Shown here one piece after another: positions 48,678 to 58,447 of a DNA stretch of 64,000 nucleotides. A program made the position numbers and the translations under genes. How positions within the stretch are numbered: the stretch's first letter is position 1; every line of letters begins with the position of its first letter. A model generated the notes under the pieces. That model worked only from the letters and a program-made list of their open reading frames with translations, did not search any database and was not told the origin of the DNA. Source of the DNA: Acinetobacter sp. ANC 4169 (GTDB lineage: Bacteria; Pseudomonadota; Gammaproteobacteria; Pseudomonadales; Moraxellaceae); assembly GCF_002135355.1 (NCBI RefSeq), contig NZ_NEGE01000007.1, positions 62,001-126,000 on the forward strand. The letters are read 5' to 3'.

Positions 48678-49202
48678 CTATTTTTTCTTGGCGGCTTTAT
48701 GGGTTACCAATGGATAGCGACGCAACAGTTGCCACAGGCTAATCAGGGCTAGTACAGCAAAGAAAGCCAATGACCACACCGGAAGGGATTGTCCCAACAA
48801 AGTCCAATCGACCTTGGCACATTCACCCGAACCTTTCAGCACCTGCTCAAACACCGACTTTAACGGCAAAGTTTCTACCCAGTAGTCTAAGCCAGGACCA
48901 CAGCTCGGCACCTGATCGGGCGGCAAATTTTGCAGCCAGACATGACGTGCAGCCACCCCTGCAGACCAGAGTATACTGAGCAGACCCAGCAAGGCATAAA
49001 AACGTTTAAATGCGTTTGAAACAGGGTTATGCAGAAAAGCAATCAGCGATATGATCCCCAGCCCAATCAGGCCTATACGCTGAAAAATGCATAGTGGACA
49101 AGGCTCTAGCCCTTGTCCATGTTCTAAATACAACGCAAATGCCATTCCAATGACACTGGCTAAAAATAACAAACCACTCACGAAGCGATAACTCCATTGC
49201 AT
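48678..49202 (-). CDS. dsbB: Disulfide bond formation protein DsbB
   Basis: Inner-membrane quinone reductase that reoxidises DsbA. It has 174 aa with four membrane helices, the first periplasmic Cys pair in EPCPLCIFQRIG and the second in the larger loop (Cys of VPSCGPGLDYW and GSGECAKVDW). All four cysteines are present. It lies 21 bp after gshA on the same strand; together with dsbD the window covers both oxidative and reductive Dsb branches. Confidence 0.96.
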   Translation of the reverse strand: MQWSYRFVSGLLFLASVIGMAFALYLEHGQGLEPCPLCIFQRIGLIGLGIISLIAFLHNPVSNAFKRFYALLGLLSILWSAGVAARHVWLQNLPPDQVPSCGPGLDYWVETLPLKSVFEQVLKGSGECAKVDWTLLGQSLPVWSLAFFAVLALISLWQLLRRYPLVTHKAAKKK

Positions 49203-49223
49203 GGTAAATCCTCGTATTAATTT

Positions 49224-50801
49224 TTATCGGTAATCGGCAAGATATTGCTCAAAACTGAGCGTCGTATCCTGTTCCAGTTGTTGTTGTTGCTGCAATGACT
49301 GCCCCGCTAAACCATCAAAATAAGCCAAAGTATCCGGGCTTAATTTATGCTGTTCATAAGTTGCTGCGTGTTGTAATGCCATCACACTGCCAAAGCTCCA
49401 AGTCCCGCCATGTTCTAAAGTATCGGCAATGACTTGTGCTGACAAGGTTTCATCAACCTCATCAATACGGTCGAGCATCACCGCCAAGGCTGCTGAATAC
49501 ATCTTGGTATTATAGGTGGTATCCAGTAAATCAGCCCAAGGCTGCATTTTCATGACCTGCGCACGCGCCCAATCTTCAATCGGGTGCTTCCCAGCTGCAT
49601 CCACAATAGCGGCATTTGGCGCACGGCCACGATTGACCACTTCGGCCTGATTATGCTCAATCTGTTCCTGTTCCGGGTCGAGCAAATCCGGGCTATCTTG
49701 TACCAGGCAATGCAGTGCCAACACTTCCAGAAATGCCGCCGTGTTTTCATCAATTCCGATCGGGCTATACGGATTGACATCCACTGCGCGCAGTTCAACA
49801 TAACCGACCCCGCGATTTTTCAGCGCTTGGGATGGGGTTTCTCCTGCCTGAGGCACCTGTTTCGGACGGACCAGGCTGTAGTACTCATTTTCAATTTGCA
49901 GTACATGATCATTGATCTGAATCGGTTCACCGTGTTCATCATTTAAGCCTAAACGGCTAAAAGGCGCATAAGGCGTTTTCACGGCTTTCTGCAAACCGTC
50001 CAGATAACCTGACAGATTGTTGTAGTGAATACCCAATTGTTTCTGTGCAGAATTTTGATAACCAAAATTGCCCATACGCAATGCAGTCGCATATGGCAAG
50101 AACAAGGTACCTTTTAATAAAGGCAATAAATGATGGTCACGCCCGGTCATAAAACATTTACAAACCGAAGGACTGGCCCCGACCAGGAACATCACCAAGG
50201 GGGTTAAACGGATAAAGTTACGGATTAAGCCAAAGTAACGGTGACTGCGATAATCCTGCAAACTGAGGCTTTTTAGCGCTTCATCGCTTTCATGTTGTTG
50301 CAGTGCTTCAAACACTTGATCTGGAAAGGATAAATTATAATGCACCCCTGAAATGGTTTGCATACGGCGACCATAACGCACCCCTAAACCACGGCGATAC
50401 AAGGTCTTGAAGCGTCCAATATTGGAGCTGCCGTATTGGGCTAAACGAATATTTTCTTCGTTATCATCCAGCATACACGGCATCGACAAGGGCCACAGTT
50501 TTTCATCATTTTCCAGGTGGCGATGTGCAATGGCATGAATATCGGCCAAATAATCGAGTGCTTTTTTAATGCTGTCTTGTGGAGGGGTAATAAACTCCAT
50601 CAAGGCTTCGGAATAGTCCGTGGTAATGTGCGGATGTGTTAATGCCGACCCCAATGCTTTTGGATGCGCTGCTTGTGATAAAAAGCCATTGCTTTGCATA
50701 CGCAGGCTTTCACGTTCAATACCACGCAGCATGCCATTAAACAGCGAAGAATCCACCCAAGCTGGTACCACAACTTGAGAGGTCGATTCGGGTTGACTCA
50801 T
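49224..50801 (-). CDS. gshA: Glutamate--cysteine ligase
   Basis: First step of glutathione synthesis; proteobacterial (E. coli type) GshA of 525 aa. Visible: RGIERESLRMQSNGFLSQA, TDYSEALMEFITPP (Glu metal ligands), SMPCML, and YVELRAVDVNPYSPIGI. It ends 21 bp before dsbB, a probable two-gene thiol operon. gshB is elsewhere in the window. Confidence 0.97.
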   Translation of the reverse strand: MSQPESTSQVVVPAWVDSSLFNGMLRGIERESLRMQSNGFLSQAAHPKALGSALTHPHITTDYSEALMEFITPPQDSIKKALDYLADIHAIAHRHLENDEKLWPLSMPCMLDDNEENIRLAQYGSSNIGRFKTLYRRGLGVRYGRRMQTISGVHYNLSFPDQVFEALQQHESDEALKSLSLQDYRSHRYFGLIRNFIRLTPLVMFLVGASPSVCKCFMTGRDHHLLPLLKGTLFLPYATALRMGNFGYQNSAQKQLGIHYNNLSGYLDGLQKAVKTPYAPFSRLGLNDEHGEPIQINDHVLQIENEYYSLVRPKQVPQAGETPSQALKNRGVGYVELRAVDVNPYSPIGIDENTAAFLEVLALHCLVQDSPDLLDPEQEQIEHNQAEVVNRGRAPNAAIVDAAGKHPIEDWARAQVMKMQPWADLLDTTYNTKMYSAALAVMLDRIDEVDETLSAQVIADTLEHGGTWSFGSVMALQHAATYEQHKLSPDTLAYFDGLAGQSLQQQQQLEQDTTLSFEQYLADYR

Positions 50802-51026
50802 TACAATCTCGCTTACCGGAAGATAACTACTAAATAGAACGACTAAAATAAAATCATCAGTTTATATCAGTATAACGTGAATTGGGGCAGTCAAATCATG
50901 CCCTGTCTAGTTTTCAAGCAAAACAACAACTTATTTTCTGGCAAATTTTTATCACAAAGTTACTCTATAAGACATCTGAATTTTGTGTTTGTATTGAATA
51001 ATAAGTGCTAAGGAATTGTAAATATT

Positions 51027-51566
51027 ATGAATTATCCAGATATTTTGGACTTTTGGTTTAATCCTGAAACCCAGCCGCTGTGGTTTGCTAAAAGTGATGA
51101 TTTTGATGCACTGATCAAGCAAAAATTTCAGGACATTCACCAAAAAGCCGCACATGCCGAACTGTGGTCATGGCGTAAAACTGCTGAAGGCCGGCTGGCA
51201 GAAATTATTGTTCTGGATCAATTCTCACGTAACCTGTTTCGGGATCAAGCCCAGGCCTTTGCTCAGGATTCCTTGGCATTAATACTGGCACAAGAAGCCA
51301 TTAGCCTGGATTTGGATAAACAATTAAGTCCAGAACAACGTGCGTTTTTATACATGCCCTTTATGCACAGTGAATCGAAACTGATTCACGAATTCGCGTT
51401 AAAATTATTTCAACGCTTAAATAATCCGATGAATCTGGATTATGAAAAAATGCATAAGGCAATTATTGACCGTTTCGGGCGCTATCCGCATCGCAATGAC
51501 ATTCTGGCGCGTACCTCAACTGCAGAAGAGCTCGAATTTTTAACCCAACCGAACAGTCGTTTCTAA
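51027..51566 (+). CDS. DUF924 family protein
   Basis: A 179-aa DUF924 protein: ILDFWFNPETQPLWFAKSDD, IIVLDQFSRNLFR, ALIL...LSPEQRAFLYMPFMHSE and RFGRYPHRNDILAR. The fold is predicted helical, TPR-like; function unknown. It is first of a same-strand run with the lipoprotein and DUF445 genes. Confidence 0.93.
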   Translation: MNYPDILDFWFNPETQPLWFAKSDDFDALIKQKFQDIHQKAAHAELWSWRKTAEGRLAEIIVLDQFSRNLFRDQAQAFAQDSLALILAQEAISLDLDKQLSPEQRAFLYMPFMHSESKLIHEFALKLFQRLNNPMNLDYEKMHKAIIDRFGRYPHRNDILARTSTAEELEFLTQPNSRF

Positions 51567-51616
51567 CCATTTATTGTGTCTCCTCCCTCGCACAGTAAAT
51601 TGTATGGAGGTTTAAC

Positions 51617-52168
51617 ATGAAGAATAGCATTATATTCAGCATGGTCGTGGCAATGGCCCTGTCAGGCTGTGCAACCACACCTTCCAAACCGCTGACTTTT
51701 GACCAGCTGGGACAATTCAGCAATACGCCTTTGAATACGCAAACCTATCGCATCAGTTTTCAGGCCCGTCCCAATATGAGTTTTGGAACTGCAGAAGAAA
51801 TTACCTTGGTGAAAGCCGCCCAGACCACGGTACAAAACGGATTCCGCTATTTCAAGGTACTGGATGATCCGAGTAACCGTAACCAGCCACCACGTCAGGC
51901 AGTGGTCTATTCCAGCCCGATGTATTATCCCTATGGCTATTATCGCCGTTACCCTGGCTTCTGGCCTGACCCGTTTTATGACATGCCGCGCGTGGTGACT
52001 ATTGACCCGGTACAAGTTTCCTATACCATTGAATGTTATAAAGATCAGAAAAAAGCACCGGATGATGCCTTTGATGCCTATTTGATTTTAAAAACGTTAG
52101 GACAAAAGTATGGCCTAAGCCCGAGCGGCCAGGTACTACCGCCACCCGTGCCGAAAACAGCAAAATAA
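51617..52168 (+). CDS. Lipoprotein, CC0125/CC1285-like
   Basis: A 183-aa lipoprotein: signal MKNSIIFSMVVAMALSGC with lipobox LSGC and acylated Cys18. The body has YRISFQARPNMSFGTAEEIT and AAQTTVQNGFRYFKVLDD, a pattern I associate with the CC0125/CC1285 lipoprotein family, then a Tyr/Pro-rich stretch (YYPYGYYRRYPGFWPDPFYD). Residue after Cys is Ala, so outer-membrane sorting is expected. Function unknown. Confidence 0.8.
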   Translation: MKNSIIFSMVVAMALSGCATTPSKPLTFDQLGQFSNTPLNTQTYRISFQARPNMSFGTAEEITLVKAAQTTVQNGFRYFKVLDDPSNRNQPPRQAVVYSSPMYYPYGYYRRYPGFWPDPFYDMPRVVTIDPVQVSYTIECYKDQKKAPDDAFDAYLILKTLGQKYGLSPSGQVLPPPVPKTAK

Positions 52169-52198
52169 CAATAGCCTAGCCACTCACAGGAATCTTGC

Positions 52199-53506
52199 AT
52201 GACCACAGCGGAAGCAATCACCACACCGAGTTTGCAACGCAGTAAACGCTTTGCCACCATTGCCTTAATCAGCGCCATTGTGATCTGGTTAATACTCATG
52301 CTGGTGGCCAAGCTGATTCCTGAATATGCCTGGCTGATTCATATTTTGATGCTTTCCGCCGAAGCGGGCGTGGTCGGCGGACTAGCAGACTGGTATGCCA
52401 TTACCGTGCTGTTCCGCAATCCGTTTGGGAAAATGCCAATTCCCAAGTTCCTGCTCGATCACACTGAAATTATTCCGCGCAACAAAGCCCGGATTGCCGA
52501 ATCCATGGGACGTTTTGTACAGGAAAACTTTTTATCTCCCCAAGTGGTGGAAAGAAGCCTAAAAAGTACCGATCTGAGTCTGGCCATCGGGCAATGGTTG
52601 GCAAAACCGGAAAATAACACCCAGGTCACGCAAGTCATTCAACAAACCGTACCGAAGATTTTTGAATTTATTGGTCAGGAACAGATTGGAAATTTTATTC
52701 AAAACAATAGCGTGCAATGGGTGCGCAATACGCGGGTCAATACGCTGGCCAGTGAAATGCTGCGCGCAGTCCTGGAAAATGACTTTCATCAGGATGTGTT
52801 ACAGCGTGGACTCGATTTGGCCCATGGCTGGATGGTGTCGCACCCTGAGCAGGCACGGGAGCTGAGCCGCCAACTGTTCAAAGAATTAGGCGTATGGAAA
52901 CTGGCCAAAGGTGCCAGCTGGATTGGGATTGATGTGCAGCAACGCACCATCGATTCACTGATTGAACGGGTGGAATCCATGCTGGCCGATCCGCAGCATC
53001 CCTGGCGGCAAAAAATTGAACAGATGGGCCAGCAGCTGATGCTGGAACTGGCCGATAATGAAAGTGAGGCCAGTGAGCGTTTAAATCGTAGCAAAGATGC
53101 CCTGCTGGATAGTCCACAGGTACTGAATTTTATCAGTGGTGCGGTAGTCATTCTCTGTGATGCCATCAAGGCCGATTTACTCAAGGCAGATTCAGGTATT
53201 GCGCAAAACCTGCGTGTTGCGATTCAACAGCTCGGGGAAAATATCATGTCCAATCCGGCAGTACGTCAATTGCTGAATGAACGAATGAGTGGACTTGCCG
53301 TCAATTTAAGTGATCAATACAGTGAAAAAGTGATCCGTTTTATTAGCGAACGCATTCATGAGTGGGATTCGAGCGAAATGATCGACAAAATTGAAAATGA
53401 AGTCGGTGGCGATTTACACATGATCCGGGTCAATGGTGTGGTGGTCGGTGGTTTTATCGGTTTGGTGCTGGGGATTATTCGTGCGCTGATTGACTGGGCG
53501 CTTTAA
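52199..53506 (+). CDS. DUF445 inner-membrane protein
   Basis: A 435-aa DUF445 protein: two N-terminal membrane helices (FATIALISAIVIWLILML; AEAGVVGGLADWYAITVLF), a long soluble helical region, and a final helix VVVGGFIGLVLGIIRALIDW. The conserved GGLADWYAITVLFRNP and FGKMPIPKFLLDHTEIIP are diagnostic of the family. Function is unknown. Confidence 0.92.
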   Translation: MTTAEAITTPSLQRSKRFATIALISAIVIWLILMLVAKLIPEYAWLIHILMLSAEAGVVGGLADWYAITVLFRNPFGKMPIPKFLLDHTEIIPRNKARIAESMGRFVQENFLSPQVVERSLKSTDLSLAIGQWLAKPENNTQVTQVIQQTVPKIFEFIGQEQIGNFIQNNSVQWVRNTRVNTLASEMLRAVLENDFHQDVLQRGLDLAHGWMVSHPEQARELSRQLFKELGVWKLAKGASWIGIDVQQRTIDSLIERVESMLADPQHPWRQKIEQMGQQLMLELADNESEASERLNRSKDALLDSPQVLNFISGAVVILCDAIKADLLKADSGIAQNLRVAIQQLGENIMSNPAVRQLLNERMSGLAVNLSDQYSEKVIRFISERIHEWDSSEMIDKIENEVGGDLHMIRVNGVVVGGFIGLVLGIIRALIDWAL

Positions 53507-53718
53507 CGGATTTAAGGCCTCAACATATAATCTTGCTAAGCTAAAAAGCAGCATGTATGCCATAAATCATGCTTTTTTGCATCTTTTGCAGAATTTATTT
53601 GACCTCAATTCTACGCTCGTTGTCGGACAAGATTCATTCAATACAAATGGGTTCACCTAAAGAGCACGAAATTTGCTATATTTGCTGTTTTTCTGCGACA
53701 TTTATTTTTCGACTGATT

Positions 53719-55509
53719 ATGAATACGGCAATACAAGCAGCTCTCGATCATGCAGTGCAATCTCTTCAAGCTGAAGGTGTACTTCCATCCGACTGGAATA
53801 ACAGCGGTCATTTAACGCGAACCAAAGACCGAAGCCACGGTGACTTCGCTTCAAATATTGCAATGATTGGTTCTAAAGCTGCGGGTATGAAACCTCGTGA
53901 TCTTGCAGAAAAAATTCTTGCAAGCCTTCCTGAAGTAGCAGACATCAGCAAAGCAGAAATTGCGGGTCCCGGCTTTATTAACTTCTTCTTGAATGCCGAC
54001 CAACGCTTCGCTGTTTTAGATCAAATTCAAGCGCAGCAGGATCAGTTTGGCCGTACTCAAGCCAATGCCGAAAAACGCATTCAAGTCGAATTTGTTTCAG
54101 CAAACCCGACTTCTAGCCTGCACGTAGGTCATGGCCGTGGCGCAGCATACGGTATGACAGTTGCCAACTTATTAGAAGCAACAGGTGCCAAAGTTGACCG
54201 TGAATATTATGTCAATGACGCTGGTCGTCAAATGGATATCCTGGCAACATCTACATACTTACGTTACTTGGAACTCACCGGTCAGCAACTGGTTTTCCCT
54301 AAAAATGCCTATCAAGGCGACTATGTAAAAGAAATCGCGCAAAGCATTATTGACCAGGATGGCGATGCTTATGTACGTCCTGTTGCAGATGTTTATAAAG
54401 ATGTTCCTGAAGATGTACAGTTTGCTGCTGAACTCGATGCTGATGGCAACAAGGTTGTGCTTTCAGGCGATAAAGAAAAGCACATCGATGGCTTGATTTT
54501 CAATTCACAACAATTAATCGGTCAAGGCTACCGCGTTTTCTTGCAAGCCGCATTAAAAGCCATTCTTGATGATATTAAAGATGACTTGGGCGAATTTGGT
54601 GTGACCTTCAATCAGTGGTTCAGTGAAGAATCATTGACAGATAAAATTGAAGAAGCGCTGCAAACGCTTGATCAACGCGGTTTCTTGTATGAACAAGACG
54701 GTAACATCTGGTTTAAATCGACTGAATTTGGCGATGAAAAAGACCGTGTGGTGAAACGCCGTAATGGTCAAACCACATATTTCGCCTCTGACATTGCTTA
54801 CCACCTGAATAAATTACAACGTGGCTATACCGATATCGTAGATATCTGGGGTTCAGACCACCATGGTTATATTGCACGTGTTAAAGCTGCCATTGATGCG
54901 ATGGGTTATGACTCGAAAAAATTGACCGTTCTTTTAGTCCAGTTCGTCAGCCTATGGCGCGGCGGCGAGATGGTACAGATGTCATCCCGTTCAGGTCAGT
55001 TCGTGACTTTGCGTGACCTACGTAAAGAAGTCGGCAACGACGCAGCACGTTTCTACTACGTGATGCGCAAGTCTGAACAGCACATCGACTTTGACTTAGA
55101 CCTTGCTGTGTCGCAAAGCAAGGACAATGCCGTGTATTACATTCAATATGCACATGCGCGTATTTGCCGTATGCTTGAAAAAGCAGCCTCTACCAATGTG
55201 AATTTTGCTGCCGCGAATGCACGTCAATTTGCTGCAAAACTTGATCTTGATGCTGAAACTGAAATTTTAGCCAAACTTGCGGCCTATCCTGAAATTGTGA
55301 TTCGTGCAGCCAACAGTTATGAACCGCATCAAGTCGGTAACTATCTGAAAGAATTGGCAGCATTATTCCACGGTTGGTATAATGAGCATAAAGTACTCAA
55401 TGATGATGCTGAACTTACGCAAGCCCGTTTATTGCTTTCAGTAAACGTACAGCAGGTTTTACGTAATGGTTTAGAATTATTAGGTGTATCTGCTCCTGAA
55501 GCAATGTAA
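53719..55509 (+). CDS. argS: Arginyl-tRNA synthetase
   Basis: Class I synthetase that charges tRNA-Arg. From ATG 53719 it is 596 aa, the family length; an upstream in-frame start at 53569 would add 50 residues with no family match. HIGH-type motif SSLHVGHGRGAAYG, the KMSKS-equivalent MSSRSGQFVTL and the C-terminal anticodon domain (LLSVNVQQVLRNGLELLGV) are present. It is followed by a SPOR-domain gene, an argS neighbour in several gammaproteobacteria. Confidence 0.97.
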   Translation: MNTAIQAALDHAVQSLQAEGVLPSDWNNSGHLTRTKDRSHGDFASNIAMIGSKAAGMKPRDLAEKILASLPEVADISKAEIAGPGFINFFLNADQRFAVLDQIQAQQDQFGRTQANAEKRIQVEFVSANPTSSLHVGHGRGAAYGMTVANLLEATGAKVDREYYVNDAGRQMDILATSTYLRYLELTGQQLVFPKNAYQGDYVKEIAQSIIDQDGDAYVRPVADVYKDVPEDVQFAAELDADGNKVVLSGDKEKHIDGLIFNSQQLIGQGYRVFLQAALKAILDDIKDDLGEFGVTFNQWFSEESLTDKIEEALQTLDQRGFLYEQDGNIWFKSTEFGDEKDRVVKRRNGQTTYFASDIAYHLNKLQRGYTDIVDIWGSDHHGYIARVKAAIDAMGYDSKKLTVLLVQFVSLWRGGEMVQMSSRSGQFVTLRDLRKEVGNDAARFYYVMRKSEQHIDFDLDLAVSQSKDNAVYYIQYAHARICRMLEKAASTNVNFAAANARQFAAKLDLDAETEILAKLAAYPEIVIRAANSYEPHQVGNYLKELAALFHGWYNEHKVLNDDAELTQARLLLSVNVQQVLRNGLELLGVSAPEAM

Positions 55510-55526
55510 GCAAAACAACGTTTTGC
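55510..55526 (+). repeat. Hairpin directly after argS
   Basis: GCAAAAC-AAC-GTTTTGC starts one base after the argS stop. There is no T run, so it is not a standard terminator. A direct repeat GTGGCAATG (55557-55565 and 55570-55578) follows downstream. Confidence 0.5.
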
Positions 55527-55751
55527 ATCGCCGCAAGACCGAAAGCTATGCTTGAGGTGGCAATGTAATGTGGCAATGCAAATAACGTAACGCCCTTGTG
55601 CAGCGATGTTACTTACACTGAAAGTCATGTTTGTGATCATGTAAACTTAGCTAATGATTTATAGACAATAGGGTAAACAAGGTATTATTTTTAAAATAAA
55701 ACCTTGTTTTTAAATAGATTTAAATCACAAATAACACACGAGGAATCCCAC

Positions 55752-56363
55752 GTGTTTGGAAAAACGCAGCGCGGTGTCTCTGAGCGACCGAATAAGCCGA
55801 AAAAGCCATTGATTCCTGCATGGCTGGGAACGCTTGTCGTTATTTTAATCGTGTTGAGTTTTGCTGTAGCTTTGATGCTATGGAAACCGTGGGCACCGGT
55901 TAAACCGAAAAATCAGATCAGTTCTGAACATTATCAGGAAGATACCAACAAAGATTATCGTTTCTACGACTTATTGCCACAGCAGCAAGTCACGCCTATT
56001 CCAGATCAGGCAGTGCCTGAAACCAAGAACTCTGGAACCGTGGTGATTGTTGAAGCACCGGAAGCAGAAACGGCTCCTCCGGCTGAGGCAGCCGAGCCAG
56101 GACTGGAAACGTCTGAAGCACCAGTTGCCCACCAGCCAAGTTATATACTGCAGGTTCGTAGCTATCCCGATCCGGATAGTGCCGATGCCCGCCGTGCCGA
56201 AATTATCTTGAATGGTTTATCTGCGGATGTGGTGAAAACAGTGGAAGGCGGTCAAACCTGGTATCGGGTGATTTCTGGGCCTTATGATTCTTCTGAAGCT
56301 GCGATTATTGCCCAGCAAACCTTACAACGCAGTGGCATTGATTCGATTGTGGTAAAACGCTAA
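55752..56363 (+). CDS. SPOR domain inner-membrane protein
   Basis: A 203-aa bitopic protein: basic cytoplasmic N terminus, one membrane helix (AWLGTLVVILIVLSFAVALML, about residues 21-41), a Pro/Glu/Ala-rich linker and a C-terminal SPOR domain (YILQVRSYPDPDSADARRAE ... WYRVISGPYDSSEAA). SPOR domains bind denuded septal glycan; FtsN-type or unknown role. The start is GTG 55752 with AGGA 7 nt upstream. Confidence 0.9.
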   Translation: MFGKTQRGVSERPNKPKKPLIPAWLGTLVVILIVLSFAVALMLWKPWAPVKPKNQISSEHYQEDTNKDYRFYDLLPQQQVTPIPDQAVPETKNSGTVVIVEAPEAETAPPAEAAEPGLETSEAPVAHQPSYILQVRSYPDPDSADARRAEIILNGLSADVVKTVEGGQTWYRVISGPYDSSEAAIIAQQTLQRSGIDSIVVKR

Positions 56364-56374
56364 CTTGAATCCAT

Positions 56375-56403
56375 AAAAAAGCGCCTCAAATGAGGCGCTT
56401 TTT
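56375..56403 (+). terminator. Intrinsic terminator of the SPOR gene
   Basis: AAGCGCCTCA/TGAGGCGCTT perfect stem then TTT, 12 bp after the stop. Confidence 0.9.
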
Positions 56404-56420
56404 ATTTTAAAAGTAGATTT

Positions 56421-56442
56421 CCCCTCCTTTACAAAGGAGGGG
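56421..56442. repeat. Palindromic repeat unit 1 (CCCCTCCTTT type)
   Basis: Perfect 10-bp stem CCCCTCCTTT/AAAGGAGGGG with a 2-nt centre, followed by TTAGGGGAGGATTTTTT. This is the first of three G/C-patterned hairpins between the SPOR gene and psd. Confidence 0.7.
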
Positions 56443-56504
56443 TTAGGGGAGGATTTTTTGAAGATAATACTTGAAGCAATTTATTTTAAAGGAAGAAATT
56501 AATA

Positions 56505-56560
56505 CCTCCCTTGCGCACTCGAAATATATTTAGAGGATGCTTACCTTTAAAAAAGGGAGG
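56505..56560. repeat. Palindromic repeat unit 2 (copy A of a dispersed element)
   Basis: CCTCCCTT (56505-56512) pairs with AAGGGAGG (56553-56560). The interior, with TTGCGCACTC, ATATATTTAGAGGATGC and TTACCTTTAAAAAA, aligns by eye with the element at 62707-62775, so this is a dispersed intergenic repeat. Confidence 0.7.
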
Positions 56561-56581
56561 AGTTCCCTCCTAAAGGAAAAG

Positions 56582-56630
56582 CTCCTTCTCTTGCGCCATA
56601 TATTGCTCAGGGAGAAGGCGGGGATGAGGG
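56582..56630. repeat. Palindromic repeat unit 3
   Basis: CTCCTTCTC ... GGGAGAAGG stem enclosing TTGCGCCATATATTGCTC, then CGGGGATGAGGG just before psd's 3' end. It shares the TTGCGC and ATATATT core words with unit 2. Confidence 0.6.
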
Positions 56631-56640
56631 TAAATTAAAC

Positions 56641-57492
56641 TTAAACCGTATGCCCTAAAGCCTCGCCCATCACTACAACAGAATTGGCTTTAAACATCGC
56701 ATCCCATTGCATTTTATCTTTTTCAAATAAAATTACTGCAGTTGAACCCAAGTAGAAACGCCCCAACTCTGCCCCTTTTTCAAGGAACAGGTTGTGCTGG
56801 TTCAATTCCAGATGTCCAGTCGGTTTCACCTTACCGGTGGCTACAGTTTCAATGCCTGCAACAATCATGGCACCCACTAAAACCACCGCCATACGACCCA
56901 GTTCAGTATCAAATAAGCAGACCATACGTTCATTACGGGCAAATAGACCTGGAATATTTTCCGCTGTGGTTTGATTGACCGAGAACAATTCACCTGGTAC
57001 ATACAGGGTTTCAGTCAAAGTACCAGCGAAAGGCATATGCACACGGTGGTAATCTTTAGGCGATAAATACACTGTGGCAAAATGACCATTTTTAAAGGGT
57101 TCTGCCAATTGCGGATCGGCAATCAATTTTTCCACCGAAAAACTTTGCCCTTTGGCCTGAAAAATATCGCCTTCTTCGATTTTACCCAGCTGTGAAATTG
57201 CGCCATCTGCAGGTGACACAATACTATGGGCATCACTATCGATTTGACGCACACCCTGTTTTAAAGAGCGGGTAAAAAATTCGTTAAATGATTTGAATTT
57301 CAATGCATTGCTTTGTTCAGCAATCGACATATCAATTCCATACTGGGCTTTAAAAGCCTGAATCACGGTATTTTTGATCATCGGATGTTCACTGGCAGCC
57401 AGTTTACCCACGACACGAGATAATTGGTGTTGTGGCACAACACGTTGTGCTTGAATAAATAGTTGTTTTTTTAAACGTGATGCGAAGCTCAA
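56641..57492 (-). CDS. psd: Phosphatidylserine decarboxylase
   Basis: Makes phosphatidylethanolamine; pyruvoyl enzyme formed by self-cleavage. It has 283 aa from TTG 57492: GGAGAG lies 8 nt upstream and this matches the family N terminus (SFASRLKK). The catalytic Asp/His region is [11 protein letters not shown] and DYHRVHMPF, and the cleavage site [12 protein letters not shown] (between Gly and Ser). The TTG overlaps the TGA stop of the sulfurtransferase (TTGA), so translation is coupled. Confidence 0.96.
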   Translation of the reverse strand: MSFASRLKKQLFIQAQRVVPQHQLSRVVGKLAASEHPMIKNTVIQAFKAQYGIDMSIAEQSNALKFKSFNEFFTRSLKQGVRQIDSDAHSIVSPADGAISQLGKIEEGDIFQAKGQSFSVEKLIADPQLAEPFKNGHFATVYLSPKDYHRVHMPFAGTLTETLYVPGELFSVNQTTAENIPGLFARNERMVCLFDTELGRMAVVLVGAMIVAGIETVATGKVKPTGHLELNQHNLFLEKGAELGRFYLGSTAVILFEKDKMQWDAMFKANSVVVMGEALGHTV

Positions 57493-58346
57493 GATGGTAA
57501 CTCTCCGGTAATAATCGGACTGTCGGGACGGTTGCCCCATTCACTCCACGCACCATCATAAGCCTGAATTTTCCAACCGAGTAACCGGCCCAAAATATAG
57601 GCCAAACCTGAACGGTGATGTGACTGACAATACACCACTACAGGTTGTTTTAAATTGAAACCCAATTGTTCCAAGCGTTGTTGAGTGCGTTCTAAGGAAT
57701 GTAATTTTAAATGATTTTCACGGTTTAGGGCAGTACTCCATTCAAAATGTCGGGCATTTGGAATGTGACCGCCGCGTCGCGCTGCGAGTCGAAGACCGAT
57801 ATATTCATCTTCGGTACGGCAATCCCACAATTGAATGTCATGGTTTTGGACTTGCTCTAAAAGGTCGGCATATTCAATACGGTATTGATCAATATGCGCC
57901 TGATTGATTTCCACCAGCTTATCTACAGGTGTAAAAGTTTCAGCTGCTGAGGAAGTCGGCAAACCCGCGGCCAACCAGGCATGAATACCACCATTCAATA
58001 AACTGGTATTTTCAAAACCCATACAATGCAGGTTCCAGATCAGGCGCCCTGCCCATGCGCCACCTTCATCATCATAGGCAACCACATGATGTTCCGGGGA
58101 AATATTCAAATATTTAATCAGCGCTTTTAAGCCCTCTACATCGGGCAATAAACCTGAGGCTTGTTCTTCTTGACGTACCAGCTGCTTCGGTTGAACATGA
58201 ATAGCATGCGGAATATGCAATTGATCATAAACAGAACTACGGCTTAAATCGACAATGCGTAATTTTTCATTGCCTAAAAACGGAACCAGCTCTTCTGCTT
58301 CTATCAGCAGACCAAAATTAAATGCAGATACAGTCATACTTTTCAT
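57489..58346 (-). CDS. Rhodanese-type sulfurtransferase (two-domain)
   Basis: A 285-aa thiosulfate/3-mercaptopyruvate sulfurtransferase with two rhodanese domains. The first (about 10-130) lacks a catalytic cysteine; the second holds it in [13 protein letters not shown] (near residue 237). The loop CQSHHRS differs from both TST (CRxGxxR/K-type) and MST (CGSGVT) forms, so substrate is open. [23 protein letters not shown] precedes it. It is upstream of psd with a 4-base overlap. Confidence 0.92.
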   Translation of the reverse strand: MKSMTVSAFNFGLLIEAEELVPFLGNEKLRIVDLSRSSVYDQLHIPHAIHVQPKQLVRQEEQASGLLPDVEGLKALIKYLNISPEHHVVAYDDEGGAWAGRLIWNLHCMGFENTSLLNGGIHAWLAAGLPTSSAAETFTPVDKLVEINQAHIDQYRIEYADLLEQVQNHDIQLWDCRTEDEYIGLRLAARRGGHIPNARHFEWSTALNRENHLKLHSLERTQQRLEQLGFNLKQPVVVYCQSHHRSGLAYILGRLLGWKIQAYDGAWSEWGNRPDSPIITGELPS

Positions 58347-58447
58347 GTTTTATTTAGATCAACAGGACGATCTTAGCATAACTCGTTTTCACTATTATGC
58401 TGATTTTTTGCTTTCCTTTAGCAAAAAATCAGCTATATCAATCATGA

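Noticed and set aside
53569..53718. Extended N terminus of ArgS
   Set aside because: The 50 extra residues are Cys/Ile/Phe-rich, lie in the promoter region, and ATG 53719 gives the family length.
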